Of a stretch of DNA of 64,000 bases, positions 36,975 to 44,369 are shown piece by piece. Source of the stretch: Candidatus Kapaibacterium sp. (GTDB lineage: Bacteria > Bacteroidota > Ignavibacteria > Kapaibacteriales > NICIL-2). Location of the stretch: the NCBI GenBank assembly GCA_026003495.1, contig BPHK01000001.1, forward strand, positions 310,001 through 374,000, written 5' to 3'. Both the position numbers and the translations under genes were made by a program. Under the pieces are notes generated by a model that made no database searches, was not told the origin of the DNA, and saw nothing but the letters and a program-made list of their open reading frames with translations. Each line of letters begins with the position of its first letter. Positions within the stretch are counted from its first letter, which is position 1.

Positions 36975-37256
36975 ATGACTGCGCAGGTGCTGCGACACAT
37001 TGCTCAAGCAATCGTCGTTGCTGCTGCGCTGGGTGTTCCGCTGATGGCGCAGTGCGCAATGTGCAAATCCTCAGTGGAGACAACAGATAATTCGGCATTT
37101 GTCTTCGCCCTGCGCGACGGAATCTACTTGATGCTCGTTACGCCGTATCTGATTGCTGCTGCAATCGCCGTCGGAGTGTACCTTCGGTGGCGCAAGCGTA
37201 CTCGGCAGGGTCGCGCTGCTGCGACAGTGAAGCTTCCTCATCCCAGGCTCAATTGA
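36975..37256 (+). CDS. Small exported membrane protein with a CxxC motif
   Basis: A 93-aa protein from the ATG at 36975, chosen because a strong Shine-Dalgarno (gggagg) lies seven bases upstream and it opens a signal peptide (HIAQAIVVAAALGVPLMAQ). An earlier ATG at 36897 overlaps the ctaF stop and would add 26 hydrophilic residues. Directly after the predicted cleavage site comes CAMCKSSVE (C27, C30), then one membrane helix (GIYLMLVTPYLIAAAIAVGVYL) and a basic tail. A cysteine pair at the very start of the mature protein next to an oxidase operon suggests a metal-binding or redox role, such as copper handling. I know no named family with confidence. Confidence 0.7.
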   Translation: MTAQVLRHIAQAIVVAAALGVPLMAQCAMCKSSVETTDNSAFVFALRDGIYLMLVTPYLIAAAIAVGVYLRWRKRTRQGRAAATVKLPHPRLN

Positions 37257-37615
37257 TGCAGCACGCCAGGTGGCTTATTCTGCTCTTGGCGTATTGGGGA
37301 GCACTGCACATCAGCAGCGGATGCCGTTCGGCTCAGCCGATCCCCTCCGATGCGGTTCTGCTCACAGGGCGAATCAATCCGATGCTCGGGCCCCGCGGGA
37401 CGGTGCTCTGTTGGGTGCTCGAAGTTGGCAGTGACTTACGCTCGCTCAAATACTACGCGCTCGTTGGGAGTGAAGAGATGATGGCGCAGCTACGGCGCGA
37501 GGATGCGACTGTAACTTTGCGGGCAGTGATACGATCTGACCTCCACACCGACTGCCCCGTTGGTTCGGTCGCTGAAGTGTATGAGATTTTGGAGCTTCGC
37601 ACACCGTCAGATTAG
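37256..37615 (+). CDS. Hypothetical lipoprotein
   Basis: A 119-aa protein from an ATG overlapping the preceding stop (TGATG). Residues 1-~22 (MQHARWLILLLAYWGALHISSGC) form a lipoprotein signal with lipobox SSGC. The mature part has an OB-like beta-rich look (VLLTGRINPMLGPRGTVLCWVLEV, then YYALVGSEEMMAQLRREDATVTLRAVI), with phrasing typical of short proteins carrying a single small beta-barrel domain. No catalytic motif is visible. Its C-terminal end overlaps the start region of the VWA-OmpA gene by ~35 bases in another frame, so the three small genes after ctaF probably form one transcript. Function unknown. Confidence 0.7.
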   Translation: MQHARWLILLLAYWGALHISSGCRSAQPIPSDAVLLTGRINPMLGPRGTVLCWVLEVGSDLRSLKYYALVGSEEMMAQLRREDATVTLRAVIRSDLHTDCPVGSVAEVYEILELRTPSD

Positions 37616-39095
37616 CCGGCTACTGCCGTTGTCCCTTGCAATTGTGGTGCTCGGCTGTCCGCAAACGCTCGTCAAGCGTATCGAAGAGCTTCGTCCCCCA
37701 GCGGGGTACCGTCCACTGCTTACCGATACGACGCTCTTTGTTAGCGCCGATGAGGTGCTCGAGCACGCGAAGGCGCTACCGAGTACTTCCCCGCTGCGCG
37801 ACACGCTCGCGATGAACGGAGAGCTTCCCCACGATAGCCTTCCGCCGATGCCATCAGGGTGTATCGTCCAACTTTCCCCCCGCCAACTCGATGATGGACG
37901 CTACCCCACCGAAATCACCTTCGATGTCACTGTTGTGGACAATGCAGGGCGTTTTGTGACAGGACTGGCGCCACCGAATTACCGTGGCTCGGTGCCATGG
38001 CGGTCAGTGTGGTCGTGGCTGAGCGATTCGTGCAAAGGCACTGCAATCCAGATCGATTCATTCACCGTCGAGGAGCGTCGCCAAGAACGGGGCGAGCGCT
38101 TTGCAGTGGCATTTGTGCTCGACCATTCACCCTCGATGGGTCAGGCACGGATTCTCCGATTGCGGCAGGCCGTTGCTGGTGTGCTGCGAGAATTCATCCC
38201 CGGCGATGCCGTGACGATCATAAGCTTCGGTGGCCGCTCGCAGGTGGAAGTGCCGATCACTGCCGATAGTAGCGCGTACCGAGCATTCGACCCAATGGCG
38301 GGGACGATGATCGGCGGTACGGCGATCTACGATGCTGTGGCAGCAGCAATCGAGCAACTCCGCAAAACCCCTCCGGAGTACCGACGAATCGTTGTACTTT
38401 TCACCGACGGTGAGGACAATTCCTCCAAGCTTTCGCTCCAAGCTGCAGTGCGACGTGCAGCGGATAGTTCAGTGACCGTTTACACGATCGCGTATGGCTG
38501 GTTTTCGGAAGAGCCGCTCCGGCTTTTGGCACAAGGCACGCATGGTCAACTGTATCGCATCTACTCTGTGCGGGAGTTCCCGGCGATATTCTCCCGCATC
38601 TACCGTGCGCTGCGGAGCTACTATCGCATTCGCTATCGCCCACCGCAGTGCGACGGACTGCACACAGTGCGTGTGGGGTTGCGGCTCGGTGCATGTAGCA
38701 CGTTTACTGTTGCGCACTACGATCGTTCGGTACTGACCATCCTCGATACCGTTGGGACGATTGTGTTTCTCCCGATCGAGTTTGACTTCGACCAAGCGAC
38801 AATCCGTCCAGAATCGCTCCCCTTGCTCGAACGCATCGCCGATGCGATGAAGGCGCATCCGTCGCTTGTCATCGAAGTTCGCGGGCATACCGACGATCGC
38901 GGCACGGACGCATACAACCTGCGGCTTTCCCAGCGACGCGCCGAAGCAGTCGTCGAGGCACTCGTTGCAATGGGTGTCGAGCGTTCACGGCTGCGAGCAG
39001 TAGGCTTTGGGAAATCGCGCCCCGTTGTGCCGAATACGAGCGAGGAAAACCGCTCGCGGAATCGGCGGACGGAATTTGTCATCATCAAAAACTAA
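37581..39095 (+). CDS. VWA-OmpA fusion lipoprotein, paralogue 1
   Basis: About 504 aa from the ATG at 37581; an ATG at 37560 is also possible. A lipoprotein signal ends in LAIVVLGC. A beta-rich region up to ~residue 175 precedes a von Willebrand A domain with MIDAS motif FVLDHSPSMGQ (DxSxS), a conserved threonine in MIGGTAIYDAV and LFTDGEDNSS. After a linker (IYRALRSYYRIRYRPPQ), the last ~115 residues are an OmpA-type peptidoglycan-binding domain (FDFDQATIRPES, VRGHTDDRGTDAYN, LSQRRAEAVVEAL, NRRTEFVIIKN). Anchored by lipid and bound to peptidoglycan, it could present a metal-dependent protein-binding VWA domain in the periplasm. It is paralogous to 57078-58505. It follows the oxidase-associated small genes and precedes folA by 14 bases. 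Confidence 0.88.
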   Translation: MRFWSFAHRQISRLLPLSLAIVVLGCPQTLVKRIEELRPPAGYRPLLTDTTLFVSADEVLEHAKALPSTSPLRDTLAMNGELPHDSLPPMPSGCIVQLSPRQLDDGRYPTEITFDVTVVDNAGRFVTGLAPPNYRGSVPWRSVWSWLSDSCKGTAIQIDSFTVEERRQERGERFAVAFVLDHSPSMGQARILRLRQAVAGVLREFIPGDAVTIISFGGRSQVEVPITADSSAYRAFDPMAGTMIGGTAIYDAVAAAIEQLRKTPPEYRRIVVLFTDGEDNSSKLSLQAAVRRAADSSVTVYTIAYGWFSEEPLRLLAQGTHGQLYRIYSVREFPAIFSRIYRALRSYYRIRYRPPQCDGLHTVRVGLRLGACSTFTVAHYDRSVLTILDTVGTIVFLPIEFDFDQATIRPESLPLLERIADAMKAHPSLVIEVRGHTDDRGTDAYNLRLSQRRAEAVVEALVAMGVERSRLRAVGFGKSRPVVPNTSEENRSRNRRTEFVIIKN

Positions 39096-39109
39096 CGGGC
39101 ACACTCGCT

Positions 39110-39652
39110 GTGATTGTTTCGATCATTGTTGCCTACGATAACCAACGCGGTATCGGGCGCGGGGGAAGTATTCCCTGGAGAGCCCCCGAAGACCTTGCGC
39201 TCTTCAAGCGCCTGACGTGGGGGCACCACATTGTCATGGGCAGGCGGACGTTTGAATCCATCGGGCGATGTCTGCCAGGGCGGATCAATCTCGTGGTGAC
39301 ACGGCAGGAACGCTCTCTACCGGAAGGGTGTGTGCGTGCAGCGTCGCTCGAGGCAGCGCTCGAGTATGCCCAGGCTCGGAATGAGAGCGAGTGCTTCATC
39401 ATTGGAGGCGGGATGCTCTATCGGCAGGCACTCGCTCGTGCAGACCGCCTCTACATCAGTCAGATTGACGGCAGCTTTGATTGCGACGTTTTCTTCCCCC
39501 CACTGGAGACCGACGCGTGGGAAGAGCGCATGGCCGCTCATGTCGCAGCTACAAAACCAGGGACAGTGAACTTTACCTTCTGCGTGCTCGACCGTCGGGG
39601 ACGGCAGCTGCCGCTGCCAGACGTACTCAGCGAATGGGGAGCCCAACGTTGA
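39110..39652 (+). CDS. folA: Dihydrofolate reductase
   Basis: A 180-aa enzyme that reduces dihydrofolate to tetrahydrofolate with NADPH. It starts at a GTG 14 bases after the VWA-OmpA stop. Family motifs are SIIVAYDNQRGIGRGGSIPWRAPEDLALFK (active-site loop with the PW pair and the catalytic acid in the following helix), HHIVMGRRTFESIG, INLVVTRQ and FIIGGGMLYRQAL for NADPH. Length is slightly above the usual ~160 aa because of a C-terminal tail. The last 26 bases overlap the convergent anti-sigma factor gene. Confidence 0.95.
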   Translation: MIVSIIVAYDNQRGIGRGGSIPWRAPEDLALFKRLTWGHHIVMGRRTFESIGRCLPGRINLVVTRQERSLPEGCVRAASLEAALEYAQARNESECFIIGGGMLYRQALARADRLYISQIDGSFDCDVFFPPLETDAWEERMAAHVAATKPGTVNFTFCVLDRRGRQLPLPDVLSEWGAQR

Positions 39653-40703
39653 TGCCGAGCAGAACGCTCAGTGTGGATGCAACTTGGCTGGAGTACACCA
39701 GCGCACTTCCATCGAAACCGACGCTGATGTTGAATTCACGCGCGACGGGGAAGTGCAGCCCCGCAGAAATTGCTGCGACTGGCCCGAGCTTGCTGAGTCC
39801 CACGCTCGGTTGCACAAATGGCACACCGCCGAGAATGCGGAGGTCAGGCTCTGTGAACGAATACGCGATCGCAACCGAAGAAAGCGTTGCCGTTGTGAGC
39901 GTGCTCTGCGGTTGCGCGATGTTGAGCGTGTAGGGTGCGCGACGAAACTCGATCCCTAGCTGATTGTTGTCATCGAAGCGGTAGAAAGCAACGATACTGA
40001 AGTTTTCCAGTGAGCTGGGCGCTGTGCCAGCAAGCGTCGAGCTACGGTAGGAGAGCTGCGCAATCCAAGGAGCGGCTTCTGTACTGCGTGCCGTCAACAT
40101 CGGACCGAAGACCATGCCCATGCGCGTGCTGGCAAAACGGAACGCAAGCGGTTCGGCGGCAGAGACTGGGTGCGGTTTCCGCTCGAAGGTGAATGGCGGA
40201 AGGTCATCAGCTTCGGCGCTCTGTTCCATCGCTATGGCAGCGTCGGTACGTGGTGCATGGACGAAGCTTTCAATGCTCTGCCGCGTAGGCGTCACGTCTG
40301 AGCGAGCAGGGAGCGATGGCCGAGTGAGCGCTACGCGGGTTTTGATGGGCTTGGCTGGTTCGATGGTCCGTGCTGGCTGATTGGGACGATGCGGGAAAAG
40401 CAGCGCGATTCCGATGGTAATCCCTGCGATTGCGGCGCTGGTGCTCGCATAAGGAAGCAGGCGGCGTACGAGCGACTTATTCGGTACGCTAATGCCCAGC
40501 GCAGCGTATACTGCTTCTTTGACTTCTGCTGGTGCTGCGGCACGAGCGCGCTCGGTATCGAGTGCGCGTTGCATCTGGAGTGCTTGGTGGAATTGCCGCT
40601 GCAGCTCATCACTTTCACTGAGAGCGGCGAAGAGCTCCTGCTGCTCGGCTGGAGTTGCTTCACCGTCGAGGTAGAGGAAGATGAGCTCTGAGAGTCTATC
40701 CAT
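39627..40703 (-). CDS. Anti-sigma factor with beta-barrel-like C-terminal domain
   Basis: A 358-aa protein that starts inside the 3' end of the ECF sigma gene (8-base overlap), the classic sigma/anti-sigma pairing. Residues 1-~75 (ELIFLYLDGEATPAEQQELFAAL...) are a zinc-less anti-sigma domain without the HxxxCxxC signature. One membrane helix lies near 85-104 (ASTSAAIAGITIGIALLF). Residues ~105-190 are a proline-rich periplasmic linker. The C-terminal ~165 residues (for example SLENFSIVAFYRFDDNNQLGIEFRRAPYTL and VAAISAGLHFPVAREFNISVGF) have the alternating pattern, repeated aromatic-ended strands and overall look of a small outer-membrane barrel or porin-like domain. That would place sensor and anti-sigma in one chain. 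The barrel reading is by eye. Its 3' end overlaps folA by 26 bases. Confidence 0.75.
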   Translation of the reverse strand: MDRLSELIFLYLDGEATPAEQQELFAALSESDELQRQFHQALQMQRALDTERARAAAPAEVKEAVYAALGISVPNKSLVRRLLPYASTSAAIAGITIGIALLFPHRPNQPARTIEPAKPIKTRVALTRPSLPARSDVTPTRQSIESFVHAPRTDAAIAMEQSAEADDLPPFTFERKPHPVSAAEPLAFRFASTRMGMVFGPMLTARSTEAAPWIAQLSYRSSTLAGTAPSSLENFSIVAFYRFDDNNQLGIEFRRAPYTLNIAQPQSTLTTATLSSVAIAYSFTEPDLRILGGVPFVQPSVGLSKLGPVAAISAGLHFPVAREFNISVGFDGSALVYSSQVASTLSVLLGINVGLPIR

Positions 40704-41343
40704 GATGCTTCTGGTGCGGAGTTTTCACTTGTTCTGATTCGTCGTCGGGTGCGTTGCTGCTTTCGTCGCGCCAATACGGTTCGAGAATCGTACGCAAGTG
40801 CGCTTTCGCACGGACGATCCAGTTGCGCGCCGTCGAGAGCGGAACGCCAAGGACGTCGGCGACCTCCTGATAGGTGAGCCCGTTGTAGCATTGCAAGACG
40901 ACAGCTTCGCGATAGTGCGCTGGGAGCAGATCCAGCGCCATTGCGATAATCTCGGCTAACTCATTCTGCTCGATGGCTGCCTCACCGAGTGGGTTGTACG
41001 ACTCGATGGCACTCTCCTCAAATTCGGTTGTCGGCATGGTGCTTTCGTTCCGCTTCATGATCAGGCAAATGTTCCGCGCGATGCGGAGCAGGTACCCGCG
41101 CAGGTTCGTCATGACACGCTCAGCAGAGATTGAGCGCCAGAACGAGATGAACACTTCCTGGCATGCATCCCGTGCGGACGTCTGATCCCCGAGAATCCGA
41201 GCGCAATAGACGAACACTCGCCCGCTGTGGCGATTGTAGAGTTCCTCGAACGCTTCGTTGCGTTCGCGATCGCTGCCGCTCACGAGGAGGCCGTAGAGGT
41301 CGTCATCGCTGAGCGACTGGTACTTCCGTTTGCGAAGAGGCAT
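40696..41343 (-). CDS. ECF-family RNA polymerase sigma factor
   Basis: A 215-aa sigma-70 family ECF protein. Region 2 is visible at residues ~30-100 (AFEELYNRHSGRVFVYCARILGD, ARDACQEVFISFWRSI, LRGYLLRIARNICL). Region 4 is at ~140-190 (LAEIIAMALDLLPAHYREAVVLQ then YNGLTYQEVADVLGVPLSTARNWIVRAKAHLR). It is co-transcribed with the downstream anti-sigma gene through an 8-base overlap, so activity is probably released by inactivation of that partner. The C-terminal tail is acidic and then histidine-rich (TPHQKHHG). Targets are unknown. Confidence 0.93.
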   Translation of the reverse strand: MPLRKRKYQSLSDDDLYGLLVSGSDRERNEAFEELYNRHSGRVFVYCARILGDQTSARDACQEVFISFWRSISAERVMTNLRGYLLRIARNICLIMKRNESTMPTTEFEESAIESYNPLGEAAIEQNELAEIIAMALDLLPAHYREAVVLQCYNGLTYQEVADVLGVPLSTARNWIVRAKAHLRTILEPYWRDESSNAPDDESEQVKTPHQKHHG

Positions 41344-41417
41344 GCGCGTCGCTCATGGTCCGTTGCACACAGAGGCAGCTTTCTGGCTACAATAATACAG
41401 CGCTCCGGCGATTTGTT

Positions 41418-42611
41418 TCACTCCCGCAGGAGTAGCGCCCAGAAGAAGCCGTCGGTGGAATGCTCGGCTGGGTCGAAACGGCCATGAGCGAGCATGCGCA
41501 TCTGCGGGCAGCGTTGAACGAGCCATTCCAGATGGCGCTCGCCTTCGTCCGGGAAGATGCTGCATGTGCACAGGAGCACGCGTCCTCCCGGTGCGAGCAT
41601 CGAAAGGTAGCGCTGGACAATGTCGCGTTGCTGCGTCTGGAGTCGTGGCAAATCTTCCGGCCCCAGATGCCATTTCCCATCGGGGTTTCGCCGCCAAACG
41701 CCTGAACCACTACATGGCAGATCGAGCAGCAGCCGCTCTGCGGTGCCGTCGAGCCGTTTGATAGTTTTTGTCGAGGTGATCGGGCGTGTCTCGATGATAC
41801 TGACGCCAGCACGAGCTGCTCGGCGTCGAAGCTCGGTAAGCTTCCAGGCTGCGATATCGAGCGCAATGATCTTCCCCTTGTTCTGCATCAGAGCGGCAAG
41901 GTGGAGAGTCTTGCCGCCGCTGCCAGCGCACGCATCTACGACGCGCATGCCCGGTGCTGGATCGAGAATGTGCGCCATCGCTTGCGAAGCAGCATCCTGC
42001 ATCTCGAACATCCCGGCGTGGAATGGTTCCAGTGCAAAGACGTTTGCATAGCGTTCGAGCAGGATCGCTTCCGGCGCAAATGGATGCGCCGTTGCTGCAA
42101 TGCCGCTGTTTTCGAGCAGCCTTACAAGCTCCGAGCGGCTGGTCTGGAGAGTGTTGGTACGGAGAACAAGTTGCGGTGGTTTGTTCAGCGAGGCAAGGAT
42201 TGCTTCCCAGCGTTCGGCGCACTGGGCAGCGCCGTACTGGTCGAGCCAATCGGGGATCGAATAGCGCACTGCGCGTGATGGTGGGTGCTCCCATCGCGCA
42301 AGCAACTGCTGTCGCGGCGGGATACCGCGTCGCAGCGTCGGTGGGAGCGGCACCTCGTGGAGCACCCACCAAGCGCGAATGCATGCGCCAATGTGCTCGA
42401 GGTCGAATGCTTCCTGCTTGCCGAGCGCCCAGAACAAGCGACGTAGGTGGCGCACGACGCCATAGACGGTTTCTGCCACGAGCGCGCGCTGCGGTGCATG
42501 CAGCGGGAGTGGGCGAAGCATCCGTTCGATGACGCGGTCACCATGACGTCGCTCGTTCAGGATGCCCGCAATGCCACGCGCAAGCTGCTTGTGCAGGTGT
42601 GGTGTTACCAT
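41418..42611 (-). CDS. rRNA (cytosine-5) methyltransferase, RsmB/NOL1-NOP2-Sun family
   Basis: About 397 aa from the ATG at 42611, which overlaps the stop of the upstream PAP2 gene by seven bases; a longer start at 42656 is less likely. The N-terminal ~140 residues look like the NusB-like RNA-binding domain of RsmB (LARGIAGILNE..., ALVAETVYGVVRHLRRL). The SAM fold has motif I VVDACAGSGGKTLHLA, the catalytic motif LLLDLPCSGSGVWRRNPDGKW (nucleophile in PCSG) and motif VI LLCTCSIFPDEGERHLEWL with the second cysteine. It methylates C5 of cytosine in rRNA; assignment to position 967 of 16S is plausible but not provable here. Confidence 0.88.
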   Translation of the reverse strand: MVTPHLHKQLARGIAGILNERRHGDRVIERMLRPLPLHAPQRALVAETVYGVVRHLRRLFWALGKQEAFDLEHIGACIRAWWVLHEVPLPPTLRRGIPPRQQLLARWEHPPSRAVRYSIPDWLDQYGAAQCAERWEAILASLNKPPQLVLRTNTLQTSRSELVRLLENSGIAATAHPFAPEAILLERYANVFALEPFHAGMFEMQDAASQAMAHILDPAPGMRVVDACAGSGGKTLHLAALMQNKGKIIALDIAAWKLTELRRRAARAGVSIIETRPITSTKTIKRLDGTAERLLLDLPCSGSGVWRRNPDGKWHLGPEDLPRLQTQQRDIVQRYLSMLAPGGRVLLCTCSIFPDEGERHLEWLVQRCPQMRMLAHGRFDPAEHSTDGFFWALLLRE

Positions 42612-43369
42612 GCTGCGCCGATCCCGATACCGTTCGGTAGTGGGTACAGCTGCCACTGAGCGGAGCTGTGCATGCGACGAGCGAGCGCGTAGCCGACAGT
42701 GGCACCGATGGTGGTGCCGGCAATGACGTCACTCACCCAGTGTTGGTCTGAGTAGATGCGCGCCCACGCGATGGTGAACGCCACTGCTGCAGCCCCCACG
42801 TGGAGAGTAACCGACTGACCTCGAGCCAACGCGACGCCGAGAATTGTTCCGCCAATGGTCGCATGCCCTGAAGGGAACGACCACTGCCCATCATCCCACC
42901 GAGCGGGCAGAAAAAATCCATCGCCTCGGTTCCGCCAGGGACGCGCACGTCCGACAGCAATCTTGGTGGCAGTAGTGATGAAGCCTGCTACTGCGAGTGC
43001 TTCGAGCAGCTGGCGTCCACTTGTGACGGTATGCTCAGAGCCAGTGATAGTACCGCCTGCGATGATCGCTGCAGAAAGCGCTGCTGCACTCCAGGATTGG
43101 CCCAGCGCATTGCCCACCTGCGCGAGAGCATCGAGCGTGCGATGCTGATTGCGCAGCGCCGCACTGCGGAGTGCGCGGTCGCCACCACTCATCCAAACAA
43201 TCGCGGCAAGGCTTCCAGCGCTGGTAGCAATGCTCGGGAGCGGCTCGATCGCAATGCCGCTTGGAACGGAGCGGATGTCCCCCCAAACATTCTCCCACAG
43301 TGTGGATGTTGTGTCGGCTGCGTGGACTATCCCAAACGCAACAAGTCCGAGGACGATGAAGCGCTGCAT
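42605..43369 (-). CDS. Membrane-associated PAP2-superfamily phosphatase
   Basis: A 254-aa protein with an N-terminal signal or first helix (MQRFIVLGLVAFGIVHA) and several hydrophobic segments. The three catalytic PAP2 motifs are present: KIAVGRARPW (KX6RP), WSFPSGHAT (PSGH) and ARIYSDQHWVSDV (SRX5H-like, with A-R in place of S-R and the nucleophile-assisting histidine in QHW). Such enzymes dephosphorylate phosphatidate, undecaprenyl pyrophosphate or similar lipids at the periplasmic face. It is transcribed ahead of the RsmB-type gene with a seven-base overlap and is divergent from the barrel-like gene at 43414. Confidence 0.9.
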   Translation of the reverse strand: MQRFIVLGLVAFGIVHAADTTSTLWENVWGDIRSVPSGIAIEPLPSIATSAGSLAAIVWMSGGDRALRSAALRNQHRTLDALAQVGNALGQSWSAAALSAAIIAGGTITGSEHTVTSGRQLLEALAVAGFITTATKIAVGRARPWRNRGDGFFLPARWDDGQWSFPSGHATIGGTILGVALARGQSVTLHVGAAAVAFTIAWARIYSDQHWVSDVIAGTTIGATVGYALARRMHSSAQWQLYPLPNGIGIGAAW

Positions 43370-43413
43370 GTAGTTCTACTGTAGTTTCGTGTACGCAAAA
43401 TTGCACGTGCCCT

Positions 43414-44007
43414 ATGCGCTGGTTTATCCCGTTCTGCTTGCTCGGCGTTTCGGTTCTTGCACAATCGTACATCGAGTCCCCCATCAGTGTGTGTGGCTTT
43501 CTTGGAGCAGCGCGTGGTGCGAACGAAGTCCCCGCCAAGCTGCAGGACTGGGGTATTGCGGGCGGCATCAATGCGCTCGTTCAAGATCGCACCTCCAGTG
43601 TCCTCGGTGGGGAGTTGAACTTCTGGTACGCGCGAACGCTCTCGACAGCGCCCGGTTTCCGCTACGCTACGGGTGCGATCATGGTGGATGTACGCGGGCG
43701 TGCAACAATTCGGATACCGCTCCAGCATCCGTCGGTTGCATTCGTTGCGGCAGGTGTCGGTGCGCTGTTTCCGCTCAACGAGATGATCTTGCAGCAGCCG
43801 CCCTCGCCCGATTTCGAACCGAACACGCCAGCACTGGCGGTTCCCCTTTCCGTCGGTATCCGCACGCGTGTACTGGAGCAGCTCTCCGTCGAGCTTCGCG
43901 CGACGTTCGTCCTGACCACGACCGATAATCTCAATGCACCCCACGATGGTAGGTTCGATGGAATCACGGTGCTCCTGCTTGGCATTGTTGTCCCTGTCGG
44001 CTACTGA
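43414..44007 (+). CDS. Small exported beta-barrel-like protein
   Basis: A 197-aa exported protein with signal peptide MRWFIPFCLLGVSVLAQ. The mature part alternates hydrophobic and polar residues in short strands (DWGIAGGINALVQD, SVLGGELNFWYARTL, ITVLLLGIVVPVGY) with a hydrophobic, aromatic C-terminal residue (final Tyr), as in small outer-membrane barrels. No specific family is recognised. No Shine-Dalgarno is visible before the ATG. It is 44 bases from the divergent PAP2 gene and 53 bases before the pterin dehydratase start. Function unknown. Confidence 0.7.
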   Translation: MRWFIPFCLLGVSVLAQSYIESPISVCGFLGAARGANEVPAKLQDWGIAGGINALVQDRTSSVLGGELNFWYARTLSTAPGFRYATGAIMVDVRGRATIRIPLQHPSVAFVAAGVGALFPLNEMILQQPPSPDFEPNTPALAVPLSVGIRTRVLEQLSVELRATFVLTTTDNLNAPHDGRFDGITVLLLGIVVPVGY

Positions 44008-44060
44008 GGAAGAGGAGGGAGCGTAGATTTGCCTTGCGTTGCACACTGGAGCCCCATCAC

Positions 44061-44369
44061 ATGCGACCACCCCTGTTGGACCGCGCAACGATTGAGCATC
44101 TTCTCGGCCAGCATCCGCTCTGGCGATTGGAAGAAGAGCCGCCACCGCCTGCACGGATTGTTCGCGAAATCGTTGCTCCGAACTTCCTGGCTGCAGTCGG
44201 ACTCATCAACGCAATCGCACTGGCAGCGGAGAAGCTCGACCATCATCCGGACATTCTGCTCTACGGCTGGAACAAGCTCCGCATTAGCTCGACCACGCAC
44301 GACCGAGGCGGCCTGACCGAGCTTGATTTCAAGCTTGCCAGCGAGATTGACGCACTCGCGAGTGCTTAG
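44061..44369 (+). CDS. Pterin-4-alpha-carbinolamine dehydratase
   Basis: About 102 aa from the ATG at 44061 (ctggag upstream); a TTG at 44034 in the same frame would add nine residues. The catalytic signature is complete: AEKLDHHPDILLYGWNKL followed by TTHDRGGLTELDF. The enzyme dehydrates 4a-hydroxytetrahydrobiopterin and related pterins, recycling cofactor for aromatic amino acid hydroxylases or supporting pterin metabolism. No hydroxylase gene is nearby; folA, 4.4 kb away, is the only related function in view. Its stop overlaps the convergent ComM gene by four bases. Confidence 0.93.
   Translation: MRPPLLDRATIEHLLGQHPLWRLEEEPPPPARIVREIVAPNFLAAVGLINAIALAAEKLDHHPDILLYGWNKLRISSTTHDRGGLTELDFKLASEIDALASA

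Noticed and set aside
37187-37255. Longer start for the 119-aa lipoprotein
   Set aside because: The extra residues precede a normal lipoprotein signal, and the ATG at 37256 overlaps the previous stop as expected for coupled genes.
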